Counted from the stretch's first letter, positions 16,164 through 24,637 are shown. The stretch: DNA of 27,340 nt from Yaniella flava (GCF_039529295.1 NZ_BAAAMN010000015.1:1-27340), one strand, 5' to 3'. Numbers and translations are program-made. Notes: generated from the sequence alone by a model not told the origin.

Positions 16164-17123
16164 ATGCCGAAGCCTGAAGTGACCATTATCGATATCGCAA
16201 AGGCCCTCGGCATCTCGAAAACCACCGTCTCATCAGCCTTACACGGAAGCGGTCGAGTCTCTGCAGCGACCCGAGAACGCGTCAAAGCCATGGCCGCATC
16301 GATGGGTTACACCTCTAATCGCGCCGCCCAGCAACTTCGCAGCGGTCGTCATCATGCTATTGGCCTGCAAATTCCAGAAGACGTCTTGAATCTCGCGTTC
16401 TACATGGAGTTCGCCTTCGGTGCTGCAGAAGCTGCGGCCGAATACGGCATTGACCTGCTACTGCACACAAAACGGCCAGGCCGCCCAAGCCACAGCTTGG
16501 CGATCGACGGCTTGCTGATCATCGACCCAACCGAAGAAACCTTTCCTACGGCTCTGATAGCCCAGCGAGACACGCCGATTGTCGCCGTGGGCGCCTACTT
16601 CGGGCCGGGCGCTGAGCTTGTAAACGCCTGGATCGAGGCCGATCATCGAAGCCTGGTACAAACGGTACTTACCGAACTACAACGTCGCGGAGCGAGCGCC
16701 CCTGGCCATGTCGCGCTCACAGGACGGGCAGAGCCACTATGGATGTCGCGAGTCACGGCAGGCTACACCGATTGGTGCCATGCCCGCGGGATTGAACCCC
16801 ACGTTCTACGAACTTCAATTGAACCCGGCGAGTCAGAAATCGCTGCGATACTCGATGCTGCAGGCGATAACGACGCTCTCCTCTGGACCGTCCAGGGAGC
16901 AGCCACCCGCGCCATGGCCCTCGCCGCCCGGCGCGGCGACCATACGACTCAAATGGCTACCATGGCGTCAGATCCGGGATCTTCGAATTTAGTCGGCATA
17001 GATCTGCGAGCGCGCGAGTACGGACAGAGCGCCGCCAAGCTCCTCTTGGATGTGCTAGCCGACAAAGTCGAACACGGCTCGAAGGTTTTACACCCAGCAG
17101 TACTGAGCACCCCAAAAGGCTGA
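16164..17123 (+). CDS. LacI-family transcriptional regulator
   Basis: The product is 319 aa. The N-terminal LacI DNA-binding domain is clear: TIIDIAKALGISKTTVSSALHG followed by VSAATRERVKAMAASMGY and ASN-like SNRAAQQLRSG with the hinge. The remaining part is a periplasmic-binding-protein-like sensor domain (GLQIPEDVLNLAFYMEF..., GLLIIDP, GIDLRAREYGQSAAKLLLD). It is divergent from the MFS/amidohydrolase operon, with two palindromes in the 135-base gap, so it probably controls that operon and possibly itself. It ends before the agmatine deiminase promoter region. LacI-type sensors usually bind sugars or nucleosides, which hints that the MFS/amidohydrolase substrate may not be a simple amine. 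Confidence 0.92.
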   Translation: MPKPEVTIIDIAKALGISKTTVSSALHGSGRVSAATRERVKAMAASMGYTSNRAAQQLRSGRHHAIGLQIPEDVLNLAFYMEFAFGAAEAAAEYGIDLLLHTKRPGRPSHSLAIDGLLIIDPTEETFPTALIAQRDTPIVAVGAYFGPGAELVNAWIEADHRSLVQTVLTELQRRGASAPGHVALTGRAEPLWMSRVTAGYTDWCHARGIEPHVLRTSIEPGESEIAAILDAAGDNDALLWTVQGAATRAMALAARRGDHTTQMATMASDPGSSNLVGIDLRAREYGQSAAKLLLDVLADKVEHGSKVLHPAVLSTPKG

Positions 17124-17178
17124 AGGTTCCACCCCACCCCCTCGGGCCACACACCAGCGTGCGATGATCATGGCCATA

Positions 17179-17195
17179 AATGACTGGCGTTCATT
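17179..17195. promoter_or_regulatory. Candidate TetR operator 4 (upstream of agmatine deiminase)
   Basis: AATGACTGGCGTTCATT; its reverse complement reads AATGAACGCCAGTCATT, keeping the AATGAAC half-site and the 17-bp spacing of the site at 9942. It overlaps the -35 zone of a possible promoter with a TATGCT -10 box at 17203-17208. Confidence 0.6.
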
Positions 17196-17286
17196 TTTAG
17201 GGTATGCTGCAACTCACAAAGATTTCTTACGAGCGCTCTCGAGTAGCCCTTGAGCATACTCGTTACCTACGCAGGAGAACCGGATC

Positions 17287-18345
17287 ATGGAGCAATCAGC
17301 CGTGAACTACGTGTCCATGCCACCCGAATGGGCGCCCCACGAACGCACCTGGATGTCATTTCCGCCGCCCAATGACACTTTTGGAGCAGAAGGGTCTGCA
17401 ACACTTCGACGAGCGCGCATTGCATGGACCGCCGTGGCCAACACGATCGCTCGCTATGAATCGGTCACCGTCGTCGCATCTTCCAGCGACGCTGCCACTG
17501 CCGCAGAAATGCTGGGTTCGGATATCGAGATTCTCGAGGCACCGTTAGACGACGCCTGGATGCGCGACTCGGGCCCTACGTTTGTGCATGGCACAGATGA
17601 CCAACTTGTCGCGGTCAATTGGATATTCAACGGTTGGGGTGCTCAAAGCTGGGCTGCGTGGGAACACGATGCCCAGCTTGGACATTTTGTCAGCGAACAA
17701 GCCGGCACGCCGACGTCAGATTCACCGCTGGTCAACGAGGGCGGCGCATTCCACGTCGATGGCAAAGGCACCGGGTTACTGACCGACACTGTCCAGCTCG
17801 ACCCAGACCGCAATCGGAACGCAACCAAAGCGTCCGTAGAAAACGAAATCCACGCCCAGCTGGGCACTAACCATGCCGTGTGGCTGCCTCGCGGGTTGAC
17901 CCGCGATTACGATGGCTTTGGAACGCGCGGGCACGTGGACATCGTGGCCTCATTCACCGAGCCCGGCTCGGTACTACTGCACCGTCAAGACAACCCCGAC
18001 CACCCTGACCATGAGGTCAGCAAACAGCTACGCCACACATTAGAGCAAGCCGTCGACGCCTAGGGACAGCCTCTGAAAATCATTGATGTGCCGGCCCCGT
18101 CGATCCTCCAAGATGATGAAGGCTGGGTCGATTACTCCTACATTAACCACTACGTCGCCAACGACGTTGTGGTGCTGTGTGCTTTCGATGATCCGGATGC
18201 TGATGCACGAGCCGCAGATATTCTGGCTGAGGCCTACCCCGGTCGGACGATTGAGCTCGTTGAAGCACGGGATATTTTTGCCTTTGGCGGCGGGATCCAC
18301 TGCATCACGCAACAACAGCCTCAGCGCCCTGGCAAGCCAGACTAA
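17287..18345 (+). pseudogene. aguA: Agmatine deiminase interrupted by one in-frame TAG
   Basis: The frame runs from the ATG at 17287 (AGGAGA upstream) to 18345, 352 codons, normal length for agmatine deiminase, but codon 259 (18061-18063) is TAG. Before it: PPEWAPHERTWMSFPP, DDAWMRDSGPTF, NGWG, NEGGAFHVDG and GFGTRGHVD with the catalytic acid and His. After it, in the same frame: GWVDYSYINHYVAND and FAFGGGIHCITQQQP with the nucleophile Cys339. The enzyme hydrolyses agmatine to N-carbamoylputrescine and ammonia. The truncated 258-aa product lacks the catalytic Cys and should be inactive unless the stop is read through. Relatives, as I recall, have a short polar residue here, so CAG to TAG fits. 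A GTG at 18088 could start a separate C-terminal piece, but no ribosome binding site supports it. A TetR operator candidate lies at 17179. Confidence 0.85.
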
Positions 18346-18515
18346 CAAAAGAAGCCACTCCGAGCCGTCACGAAAACTCACCCAAAGTACCCGGTGATGA
18401 ACTACTCCGAGCAATATGGCTCCGGCTAGTAGATCTCTCGTGCGTGAGTGACAAGTGTCCGCCGCAGCGCGCGTGCCGGTTCAAGGTGAAAAGGTCCACA
18501 GGAGTTATTACAAAG

Positions 18516-19016
18516 CTACGCCGTCGCGCTATGGGCAGCCGAATGATTTGCAGCGCTTCGTGTTTCTGCCCACCGGTTTACTGCATGAACACTATAGAGC
18601 GGCCCCTGCCCCGTTCTAATAACGGGGCGAGGAAAACTTGGCTTTTCTGCAAGTTGACGTATGCGTTGACGCGATACACCAACAATCTTTGCAATCTCGG
18701 CAAACCCCACCACTTCCGGGTACACGGGCGCACGCAACTCCTCCTGGAATTCACTTTCAGCCTGAACCATCACGGAGGTAATAGTGGCATCTACGCCCTC
18801 GGCCTGAAGTGTTGTCACTACCGCGCTCCGAGCAGTTTCAAAAGCATTGGTGAGCCCATTCGCTTCCACTGTGAGGGCGATGGACCCGCCGATTAAATCT
18901 TGTGCCACGCTCACAACAGCGGAAAACGCTTCAAGACGCTCGCTAACGTCGAAAGGAAGATCTTCGGTAAACCTTTCACCCGCTTTGAAAACAATATTCA
19001 CATGCAGAATTTCCAC
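18516..19016 (-). CDS. Unknown protein with C-terminal helix-turn-helix
   Basis: The product is 166 aa from the GTG at 19016, chosen because AGGGGAG lies eight bases upstream; longer starts inside the preceding small gene lack a site. The N-terminal half is a strand/helix domain of unknown type (VEILHVNIVFKAGERFTEDL...). The C-terminal part, VVGFAEIAKIVGVSRQRIRQ followed by LAEKPSFPRPV and GPLYSVHAVNRWAE, is a clear AlpA/MerR-like DNA-binding helix-turn-helix with wing. It overlaps the small gene upstream by 41 bases, so the two probably form a unit. The product could be a regulator or an antitoxin-like protein; no target is visible. Confidence 0.7.
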   Translation of the reverse strand: MEILHVNIVFKAGERFTEDLPFDVSERLEAFSAVVSVAQDLIGGSIALTVEANGLTNAFETARSAVVTTLQAEGVDATITSVMVQAESEFQEELRAPVYPEVVGFAEIAKIVGVSRQRIRQLAEKPSFPRPVIRTGQGPLYSVHAVNRWAETRSAANHSAAHSATA

Positions 19017-19185
19017 GTTCTGGGCTCCCCTCATTTCCACTGACATCAACACCGAAAAACGTACCTGGGCTTGTCGGTGACAACTGTAGTGAGTCCTGGC
19101 TGGCATTGTCAACGACAAGAGCAATATTCGAGTCACCTATTACAGCTTTGTCACCGAGTCCAACGTGAGTACAAGAAGTTTTCAT
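18976..19185 (-). CDS. Small unknown protein upstream of the HTH gene
   Basis: The product is 69 aa. A strong GGAGGG lies before the ATG at 19185, a better site than any other in this region. The sequence starts MKTSCTHVGLGDKAVIGDSN and is hydrophilic, with no membrane segment; it ends CEYCFQSG with a Cys pair. It overlaps the start of the HTH gene by 41 bases. No family was recognised; the layout (tiny gene plus regulator) is typical of two-component accessory modules. Confidence 0.5.
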   Translation of the reverse strand: MKTSCTHVGLGDKAVIGDSNIALVVDNASQDSLQLSPTSPGTFFGVDVSGNEGSPERGNSACEYCFQSG

Positions 19186-19313
19186 ACACCCTCCTTCATT
19201 GAGCCACCATCGAAGCATGGATCCGGCCATAAAACGGCAGAATGGATGAGATTGTGGATAAGTTAGCAAGTACCATGGCCGTCAAGCACGATATGCACCT
19301 TGGAGAGGTACCT

Positions 19314-20369
19314 ATGGCAGCTGAGTTTAACGAACGCTCTTTCGACCGTTACGACGTCCGCGATCGCTTGAGTTTCGCACCGTTTGTCCAAGGCCGTGCC
19401 TCTGGGATCTACATCTTCGAGTTCGACAACGGGCAACGATACGTCGGGCAGACCGTACATTTCGCGGGCCGGTTTCCGGCACATATCCGCGGCAGTGATC
19501 ACCACGAAGCATGGAAAGACATCACCCGCTTGATGGTCATGGACACTGACCCTGCTGACCTTGATGAACTCGAGTTCCAGATCATCGCCTGGCAAAAAGA
19601 AGAAGGCTACTCATTACGCAACAAGGTCTTCAACTTTGGATTTGAAGGACCCAGCGAATTAGACGAAGCCATCCCCATCATTGACCAGCTGCACTGGGCA
19701 AATGGTGATTCCGACTATGACATCGCAGATATCCGCCGCGCAGCAGATCGCCCGGTCGAGGGCAAAACGAAGCTACACCGCAGCGCTGAGGGCCAGCAGC
19801 CATGGATGAATGCAACCACCGAGGACGAGACCTGGCCTACCGTTGCCAATGCAGTGTGTGCTGACCTCGGCGCGGTGATCGCTCGAGCTATCCCCGAAGC
19901 GGTTGAACTCGAAAGCATCTATTGGACGGTCTCGGATTACCCGAACACTGTTGGCGGACGACTCGCGACCCTCAATGTCGGAAGCCTCGAAGTACTACAC
20001 ATCCCCCGCGAGCCCTTTGAACTCATTAATCCTCATGGGGAACGCGTACAGCTACACTGCAGTTTGCTCAACATGTCACTCGGGACCATGATCACACACG
20101 GCGAAGTCCAGGATCGTTGGCAGAATACGGGCCCGATGATCCCCACCATGTCACGCCAACCCAGCTACAGCATTGGGCCGGTCGATAACGTCACTATTCC
20201 GACGGGGTATGTGGCACGGGCGCTCGATCACGTGGAAATCTTGCAAGGCGTCAGAGAATTCTGCCTCAATCTCATGCGGGCCAACCAGTCAGGCATGTTC
20301 CGCAGGTGGCACTCACGCGAGCTTGCCCGACGCGCCTACGAAGAACACGTGAGGGTCACTGATCAATGA
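19314..20369 (+). CDS. GIY-YIG nuclease-domain protein
   Basis: The product is 351 aa from the ATG at 19314 (GGAGAGG upstream); an ATG at 19242 in the same frame lacks a site. A GIY-YIG domain is visible at residues about 29-100: ASGIYIFEFDNGQRYVGQT, then AGRFPAHIRGSDHHEAW with the conserved Arg, and a Glu in DLDELEFQIIAWQ. The remaining 250 residues are not recognised and may recognise DNA or a partner. GIY-YIG proteins cut DNA in repair, homing and restriction. The gene is divergent from the small-gene/HTH unit and sits in a region with McrBC remains, so a defence role is plausible but not shown. The frame is intact. Confidence 0.75.
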   Translation: MAAEFNERSFDRYDVRDRLSFAPFVQGRASGIYIFEFDNGQRYVGQTVHFAGRFPAHIRGSDHHEAWKDITRLMVMDTDPADLDELEFQIIAWQKEEGYSLRNKVFNFGFEGPSELDEAIPIIDQLHWANGDSDYDIADIRRAADRPVEGKTKLHRSAEGQQPWMNATTEDETWPTVANAVCADLGAVIARAIPEAVELESIYWTVSDYPNTVGGRLATLNVGSLEVLHIPREPFELINPHGERVQLHCSLLNMSLGTMITHGEVQDRWQNTGPMIPTMSRQPSYSIGPVDNVTIPTGYVARALDHVEILQGVREFCLNLMRANQSGMFRRWHSRELARRAYEEHVRVTDQ

Positions 20370-20608
20370 ACGGGAACATAAGGATCGGCCACGTCATAGC
20401 CGCATCTAGCCATACCCCACCCGACGATGACTTTCCCACACCGTGACTCAGTTCGGTCGGGTATCTAGAGACTGCTGGAGACGACCACTGGGGGTTGCCT
20501 TGCGCATGAATCGGTCTGCAGTCAGGAGTTCGTAGTGGTCATACATTGGGGACATGCCAATTGTGCACATGGCGATACGCCCTTATCCGCTGACGGGCGG
20601 AGTTAGTT
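20370..20608. other. Intergenic stretch with a possible 40-codon minus-strand ORF
   Basis: There is no clear gene. On the minus strand, 20570-20448 could encode a 40-residue peptide starting MCTIGMSPMYDHYELLTADR, but the nearest AGGG is too far from the ATG and no family is known. No terminator or repeat was seen. Confidence 0.3.
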
Positions 20609-20869
20609 CTAGGAAGCGTAGAGATTTAGAGCGTCATGCATTAAACGTTGCGAGCTGCCTGGGAAATAGTTGGCGTGGGTGAACTTCACAGTCTCGATTG
20701 AGTCTGAACCAACGAGGACAACGTCTATCGCACGGTCGTCAGCGTACTTACGTTCAAAACGCGAGTACGCCTCCGTTGCGATCTCTATATCCTCGCCAAA
20801 GTCCAGTTCTTCGAGAAGTTCATCTTTGCTGTGGTCAAACACCAACAGAAAGTTTTTGATGCCAGCCAT
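20609..20869 (-). CDS. Intact 86-aa partner protein of the RelA/SpoT-type gene; candidate antitoxin
   Basis: The product is 86 aa with AAAGGAA before the ATG at 20869. It has alpha/beta character: KNFLLVFDHSKDELLEEL, an acidic stretch, YSRFERKY, AIDVVLVGSDSIETVKFTHA and a short C-terminal helix. It lies 40 bases downstream of a RelA/SpoT-domain gene on the same strand. Toxic small alarmone synthetases (toxSAS) are encoded with small neutralising proteins, so this may be the antitoxin or simply an accessory protein. It has stayed intact while its neighbour is broken. A decayed second copy lies at 427-620, showing that the family has been duplicated or repeatedly acquired. No family name is known to me. 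Confidence 0.65.
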   Translation of the reverse strand: MAGIKNFLLVFDHSKDELLEELDFGEDIEIATEAYSRFERKYADDRAIDVVLVGSDSIETVKFTHANYFPGSSQRLMHDALNLYAS

Positions 20870-20909
20870 GACTTTCCTTTCCTGGATGAGGCGACGTCTC
20901 CCCCATCCG

Positions 20910-21529
20910 TTAAAGCATCTGCTTTTTCATAAAGTCTTTTGCTTCAACTAAGAGTTCATTGTACAGAGTTCTGAGCTCATCCGTTACAGGGGCACCACTC
21001 TCGCGACACCAATAAATCTCCGCGACGACCTTCAGAAATTCGAACATGACACCCTCACCATCCTGTTTCAAATTCATATGGAGGTCGTGCGAGAAACCCT
21101 CGACAGTTTCGGCCCAAATATGCATCGATCTCGTACGTAGTTGCACTTCAACAGGCAGGGTATTCGATGTTTCGAAAATGAGGTGATGTGCTCGGTAGCC
21201 CGAGGCCCTTGGGTCAGTCACGTAGTCTCGATGTTTAATAATCCGGTGTGCATTGTGGTGAGGTTCAAAGCAGTCTCACGAGCCGAAATCTTGTCGATAA
21301 TGGTTGGAACTTTCTTCAGTCTTTGCGTCACTTGCGCCGAAACCTCAGCCTGCCTGACATATCGACGCAATGCCATGTTCATTGCACGCAAAGGTTTCGC
21401 AAATTGAGCCCGGTAAGATTCGATATCCCGTATTGCATCATCAAGATCGCGGAGTCATGCTTCACCGCGATAAAAGCGTCGAATTCTGGATCCGGCCTTC
21501 TTCAACTGGCTCTTCGTGGGACCTGCCAT
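20910..21529 (-). pseudogene. RelA/SpoT-domain alarmone synthetase (toxSAS-like), broken
   Basis: From the ATG at 21529 the text reads MAGPTKSQLKKAG and RRFYRGEA, then TGA at 21455-21457, and continues in frame as LRDLDDAIRDIESYRAQFAK and VTQRLKKVPTIIDKI, typical of the N-terminal half of RelA/SpoT synthetases. Near 21240-21255 it jumps from LTTMH straight to IIKHRDYVTDPRASGYRAHH in another frame, so the DIGG-R region and about 40 residues are missing. The rest, PVEVQLRTRSMHIWAETVEG, is the conserved E-Q-R-T/H-W-E motif. Intact enzymes transfer pyrophosphate from ATP to GDP/GTP or, in toxSAS, to tRNA or adenosine nucleotides. This copy cannot be active: one nonsense codon plus a frame-shifting deletion of core motifs. 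An intact 86-aa gene follows. Confidence 0.85.
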
Positions 21530-21871
21530 TAGCCACGCGCCTTTCGTATGAGAACTCCGAATGATCGTTCATTTGCTACAGACCTACACAAAGCCAGCAG
21601 CGGTAGGTAGCCAATAGCCTACCCCGCGATTTGCTGTGTTTAATTGGTCAGATTCAAATTGTGGAAACCCCTTAGGCCCCGGCCATACGAGCTATAGCAA
21701 TTGGAACAATCCTGGCGACGGAGCACCCAGATGATCTCCCCAGTGAGATCATCACCGGGGATGTTTTGGTAGCGCGAGCGCACCGTGGTCGATGCAAACA
21801 GTGTCTGCGCAAAGTCAGCGAAACCAACCTGCCACAACCGCAGGCCCTCGGCGTCCTTGGCCTAACTGGAC
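21530..21871. other. Gap between mcrC remains and the RelA/SpoT pseudogene
   Basis: Only a 65-codon minus-strand frame (21837-21640) and a hairpin at 21730-21753 are present. The frame has no ribosome binding site, and its text (VWQVGFADFAQTLFASTTVR...) matches nothing I know. It may be a gene remnant or non-coding. Confidence 0.35.
21730..21753. repeat. Perfect 9-bp inverted repeat (hairpin)
   Basis: GATGATCTC, loop CCCAGT, GAGATCATC. It lies 119 bases past the mcrC stop. There is no T run on either strand, so it is not a standard terminator; it could be an operator or chance. Confidence 0.5.
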
Positions 21872-23209
21872 TCACCATCTCGCTGCCCGGTCCACACTTT
21901 GAGCTTCGCTCGACTGCAGCCAGCTGCTCAATGCCGCAATGCAGTCCTGTTCGTTGGTTGGCAATCGCAGAAAGTCCAACCGAGATCCAGCGGTGGAAGT
22001 CCACGGGCTCAGCTTCTCCGCTCGTGCGGACCGCTCATGAACCAAGGGATACGCAAGTAACGACATCGCAGGCTTGAAGCTCAGGCTGTAGGCATGCACT
22101 TGATACAGGTCTTCTCGATCCACACCCCGAGGATCGGTCAACGGCTTGTATTTGGCATCGATCAAAGCACTACAAGCACTATGGTCCGCAATAGGGCCGA
22201 TCATGATATCCGGATAGAGCCGTCCCAGCCCAGCGCCTGGGTCGAGCCCCGAACGTAGGAGATGCTGTCCTGCGGTCGCCTTCGTTCCGTGGATCACATT
22301 CTCTGCAGTTGCTTGAGCCGCCCAGTGCAGCACGAACCGCTCCCACAGTTCAGCGACATCAATGATCACGCCGTAGGTCGAAGCGTCGCGAGTGTTCTGA
22401 TTCAACAGTTGGTTCGAGGCGATGCGATGCGACAGTTCAGCTGCGTCTCGCCACTTGAGCGTAATGGGCGTGTACCGTGCGCGCTTGAGTTGAGCCTTTG
22501 ATGGCAACCGTGGGTTATTGCCGACTGCCTGACGCAACGTGGTCAGCTGCTCATTGATACGTTGACCACGCCATCGTGGGTTTCCCATCTGAGCATGAAG
22601 CACCCTATCGGCCGCAACGACTGCAGCGTTTGTTGCGGTCACCAATGTGCGGTCCGTCCTCGTGGAGACGAGCTCTGGGCGTCAAGTCGCTCGCAGTCGG
22701 CTCGTGGAAGCCACATCGAGCTTGCCTTTGATCTGCAGTCCCCTAGTCTGGCGAGTAACCTTTTCGCGTGCCAGACTGTGCGTTCCCGCTTGTGCAACGA
22801 TCGCACGCCACATCGCAGCGGCGAGTTGGATAATCAGTGACCGACTGCCCTGCGAGCGGCCCGCAGTGTCCGGAAGGATTTGCACGTTATGGATGGTGCT
22901 GAGCCATTGGGCAACCGTGTCAATGCCAAGACGTGGTCTGATGCGAAGTGTCCGGCCCTGGTGATGGATTTCTCCGATATACCGACCGGCCCGCCAACCA
23001 TGAACATCCCGATCAAGAATCGGTTCCGGAGCGTTCACGGCAGAAGCTGGCTGCTGGGCAAGATGTTCGGACAACAGGAACTCTTCCGGTTCCAGATTCG
23101 CAATCAAGCGGAGCCACTCGTGATCCGAGGAGGACAGGTCCGCCGACCACGCGGCTTCCGGTGTCAGATCAGTGATGGACAGGTGGACATCGTCATCACT
23201 ATCCTGCAT
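21872..23209 (-). pseudogene. mcrC: McrC-like nuclease subunit interrupted by one TGA
   Basis: The frame is open for 445 codons apart from TGA at codon 176 (22682-22684): ...DVASTSRLRAT, stop, RPELVSTRTDRTLVTATNAA... in the same frame. The N-terminal half holds the McrC region DRDVHGWRAGRYIGEIHHQG. The C-terminal half holds the PD-(D/E)xK nuclease core, LYPDIMIG...ALIDAKYK. McrC works with the GTPase McrB to cut DNA with modified cytosines (type IV restriction). Its ATG overlaps the mcrB stop by 11 bases (ATGCAGGATAG), the usual coupling. The stop separates the two domains, so the nuclease is not made as one chain. CGA or GGA to TGA explains the change. Confidence 0.85.
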
Positions 23210-24179
23210 GACCGGCCCCAGGTGGTTCCATCAACGTGTCACGGAACGTTTCCAGCAACGACTGCTGTTGGTCAGAACCGGCTAAGTACTGCTCAAGTAG
23301 TGGTCGGATCGAGAAGTTCCACAAACTCGTCAACGCTGCCCTGGGCTTACCGCTCGGAGTCCACAAAATAGTTCCTCTGACTGGGCGCCGACCTTGGAAG
23401 GTCTCGTCGACTAAAAACGCCAACTCGTTATAAAATGCGTGACCGATTTCGTATGCGCCCCCGAGATCAGGCGTGGCAGCAATTTCGGCATTCAGCGACT
23501 CGATATTCTCGATGAGGTGTTCGAGTTGATCCTCTGCTTCGTCATACGTGACCCGCGGGCGTACCCGCTCCCACTCGTACTGCCATATGCTTCGGAGACC
23601 ATCAGGATCAAACGCGGCATCGAACCACAAGAACCGGCGACGCAACGCGAAATCCAATGACTCCACAGAGTGATCAATTTCGTTCATCGTGCCAATAATG
23701 TAGAGGTCATCGGGCACGACCAATGCGAGGTTGTCGCCATCCTTGTCGGTCGCAGGGAGCGTCATCGAGATGCCACGCTTATCGGCTTCGATCGCACTAA
23801 AGGCTTCTCCCAACATTGCTGACAGGTCCGTCCGGTTGATCTCATCCAGAATGAGCACATGAGGCAATTGGGCGAGTTCACCGGAATCTTCCTCACGCAT
23901 GGTTCGCACGAGCTCAAGCAAGATACCTTCCTTAAACTCGGTTCGACCGTCTTCGCCAAGCTGCAACCCAGCAATGAATTCTGAATATCCAATGCCCGGG
24001 TGGAGCTGGAGATGGGTCACGTGTGAATCCAACAGGCCGTCGAGAACGTCTATGTTCGCAAAGTACGTGTCTACACCCCACTGTGGTATAGCGCTCGAAG
24101 GTATCAAAGTTTCGGCTAGTTTATTCGAAAAATTATCAAGCTCGGCGCGATTTCCAATACTACGTGGGCGACGCTTTCC
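23199..24179 (-). pseudogene. mcrB: McrB-like AAA+ GTPase/ATPase lacking its N-terminus and P-loop
   Basis: The minus-strand text includes KLAETLIPSSAIPQWGVDTY, VTHLQLHPGIGYSEFIAGL, Walker B LPHVLILDEINRTDLSAML and the McrB signature IIGTMNEIDHSVESLDFALR with the arginine fingers RRRF. This is the AAA+ domain of McrB-type motors. Upstream of it the frame closes with TAA at 24180-24182, right after GGA AAG, where the GK of the P-loop (GxxGxGK) should be. The N-terminal specificity domain and most of Walker A are therefore missing. The open frame's first ATG is internal (24107), giving 302 residues without nucleotide binding. It overlaps mcrC by 11 bases. A deletion or rearrangement at about 24180 is the likely cause. 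Confidence 0.82.
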
Positions 24180-24229
24180 TTATCAGGCGAAGTTTCTTGC
24201 CGCGTGAGAGGAATAACAGGACATATCCC

Positions 24230-24637
24230 TCACTTCCTTATCCTACCCACGACGAATCGTTTCACCTGAACGATCGGTTTTACTCTGAGATCGTCTGGTC
24301 GCTCATCGACAGCAAGTGGAGTTGTTGGTGCCACCGGGACAGGTTCATTATTGAGATCTCCGACGTCATCGCGCAAGTGTTTTAAAAGGTCTTCAATGCG
24401 ACCCATCGTCTTGTCACGTATCTTACTTGCCCGCGTGTTCCGGATTTCGATGAAGACTGTGAAGGCTAATGACGCGTAGACGAACGCTATGGATACCGCC
24501 CCCAGACTCTCTCCAGATCTGGCTGCCAAACAAGTGAAAAAAATTGCACCCGCTAGAAGTGCCGCGATTATGACCACGAGGGCTTTCTCGTCACGTCCCG
24601 AAATTTTAAACCACATTCGCATTCTTTGTATAGTCAC
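24230..24637 (-). CDS. Small membrane protein with two helices, unknown
   Basis: The product is about 135 aa. Two hydrophobic helices are seen (ALVVIIAALLAGAIFFTCLAA and LGAVSIAFVYASLAFTVFIEI), followed by a charged, probably coiled tail, SKIRDKTMGRIEDLLKHLRD, and a Pro-rich end. The start is uncertain (GTG at 24637 or ATGs at 24622 and 24616; no strong ribosome binding site). It lies just upstream of the truncated mcrB and may itself mark the rearrangement that removed the 5' end of mcrB. Small two-helix proteins are common in defence islands, but no effector motif is visible here. Confidence 0.5.
   Translation of the reverse strand: MTIQRMRMWFKISGRDEKALVVIIAALLAGAIFFTCLAARSGESLGAVSIAFVYASLAFTVFIEIRNTRASKIRDKTMGRIEDLLKHLRDDVGDLNNEPVPVAPTTPLAVDERPDDLRVKPIVQVKRFVVGRIRK

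Noticed and set aside
18346..18440. Imperfect hairpin CTACTCCGAGC...GCTCCGGCTAGTAG as terminator of agmatine deiminase
   Set aside because: Arms contain bulges and no T run follows; too weak to annotate.
21559..21572. AATGATCGTTCATT upstream of the RelA/SpoT pseudogene as a fifth TetR operator
   Set aside because: The arms look similar but the total length is 14, not 17, bases and the gene is unrelated to amine use; probably chance.
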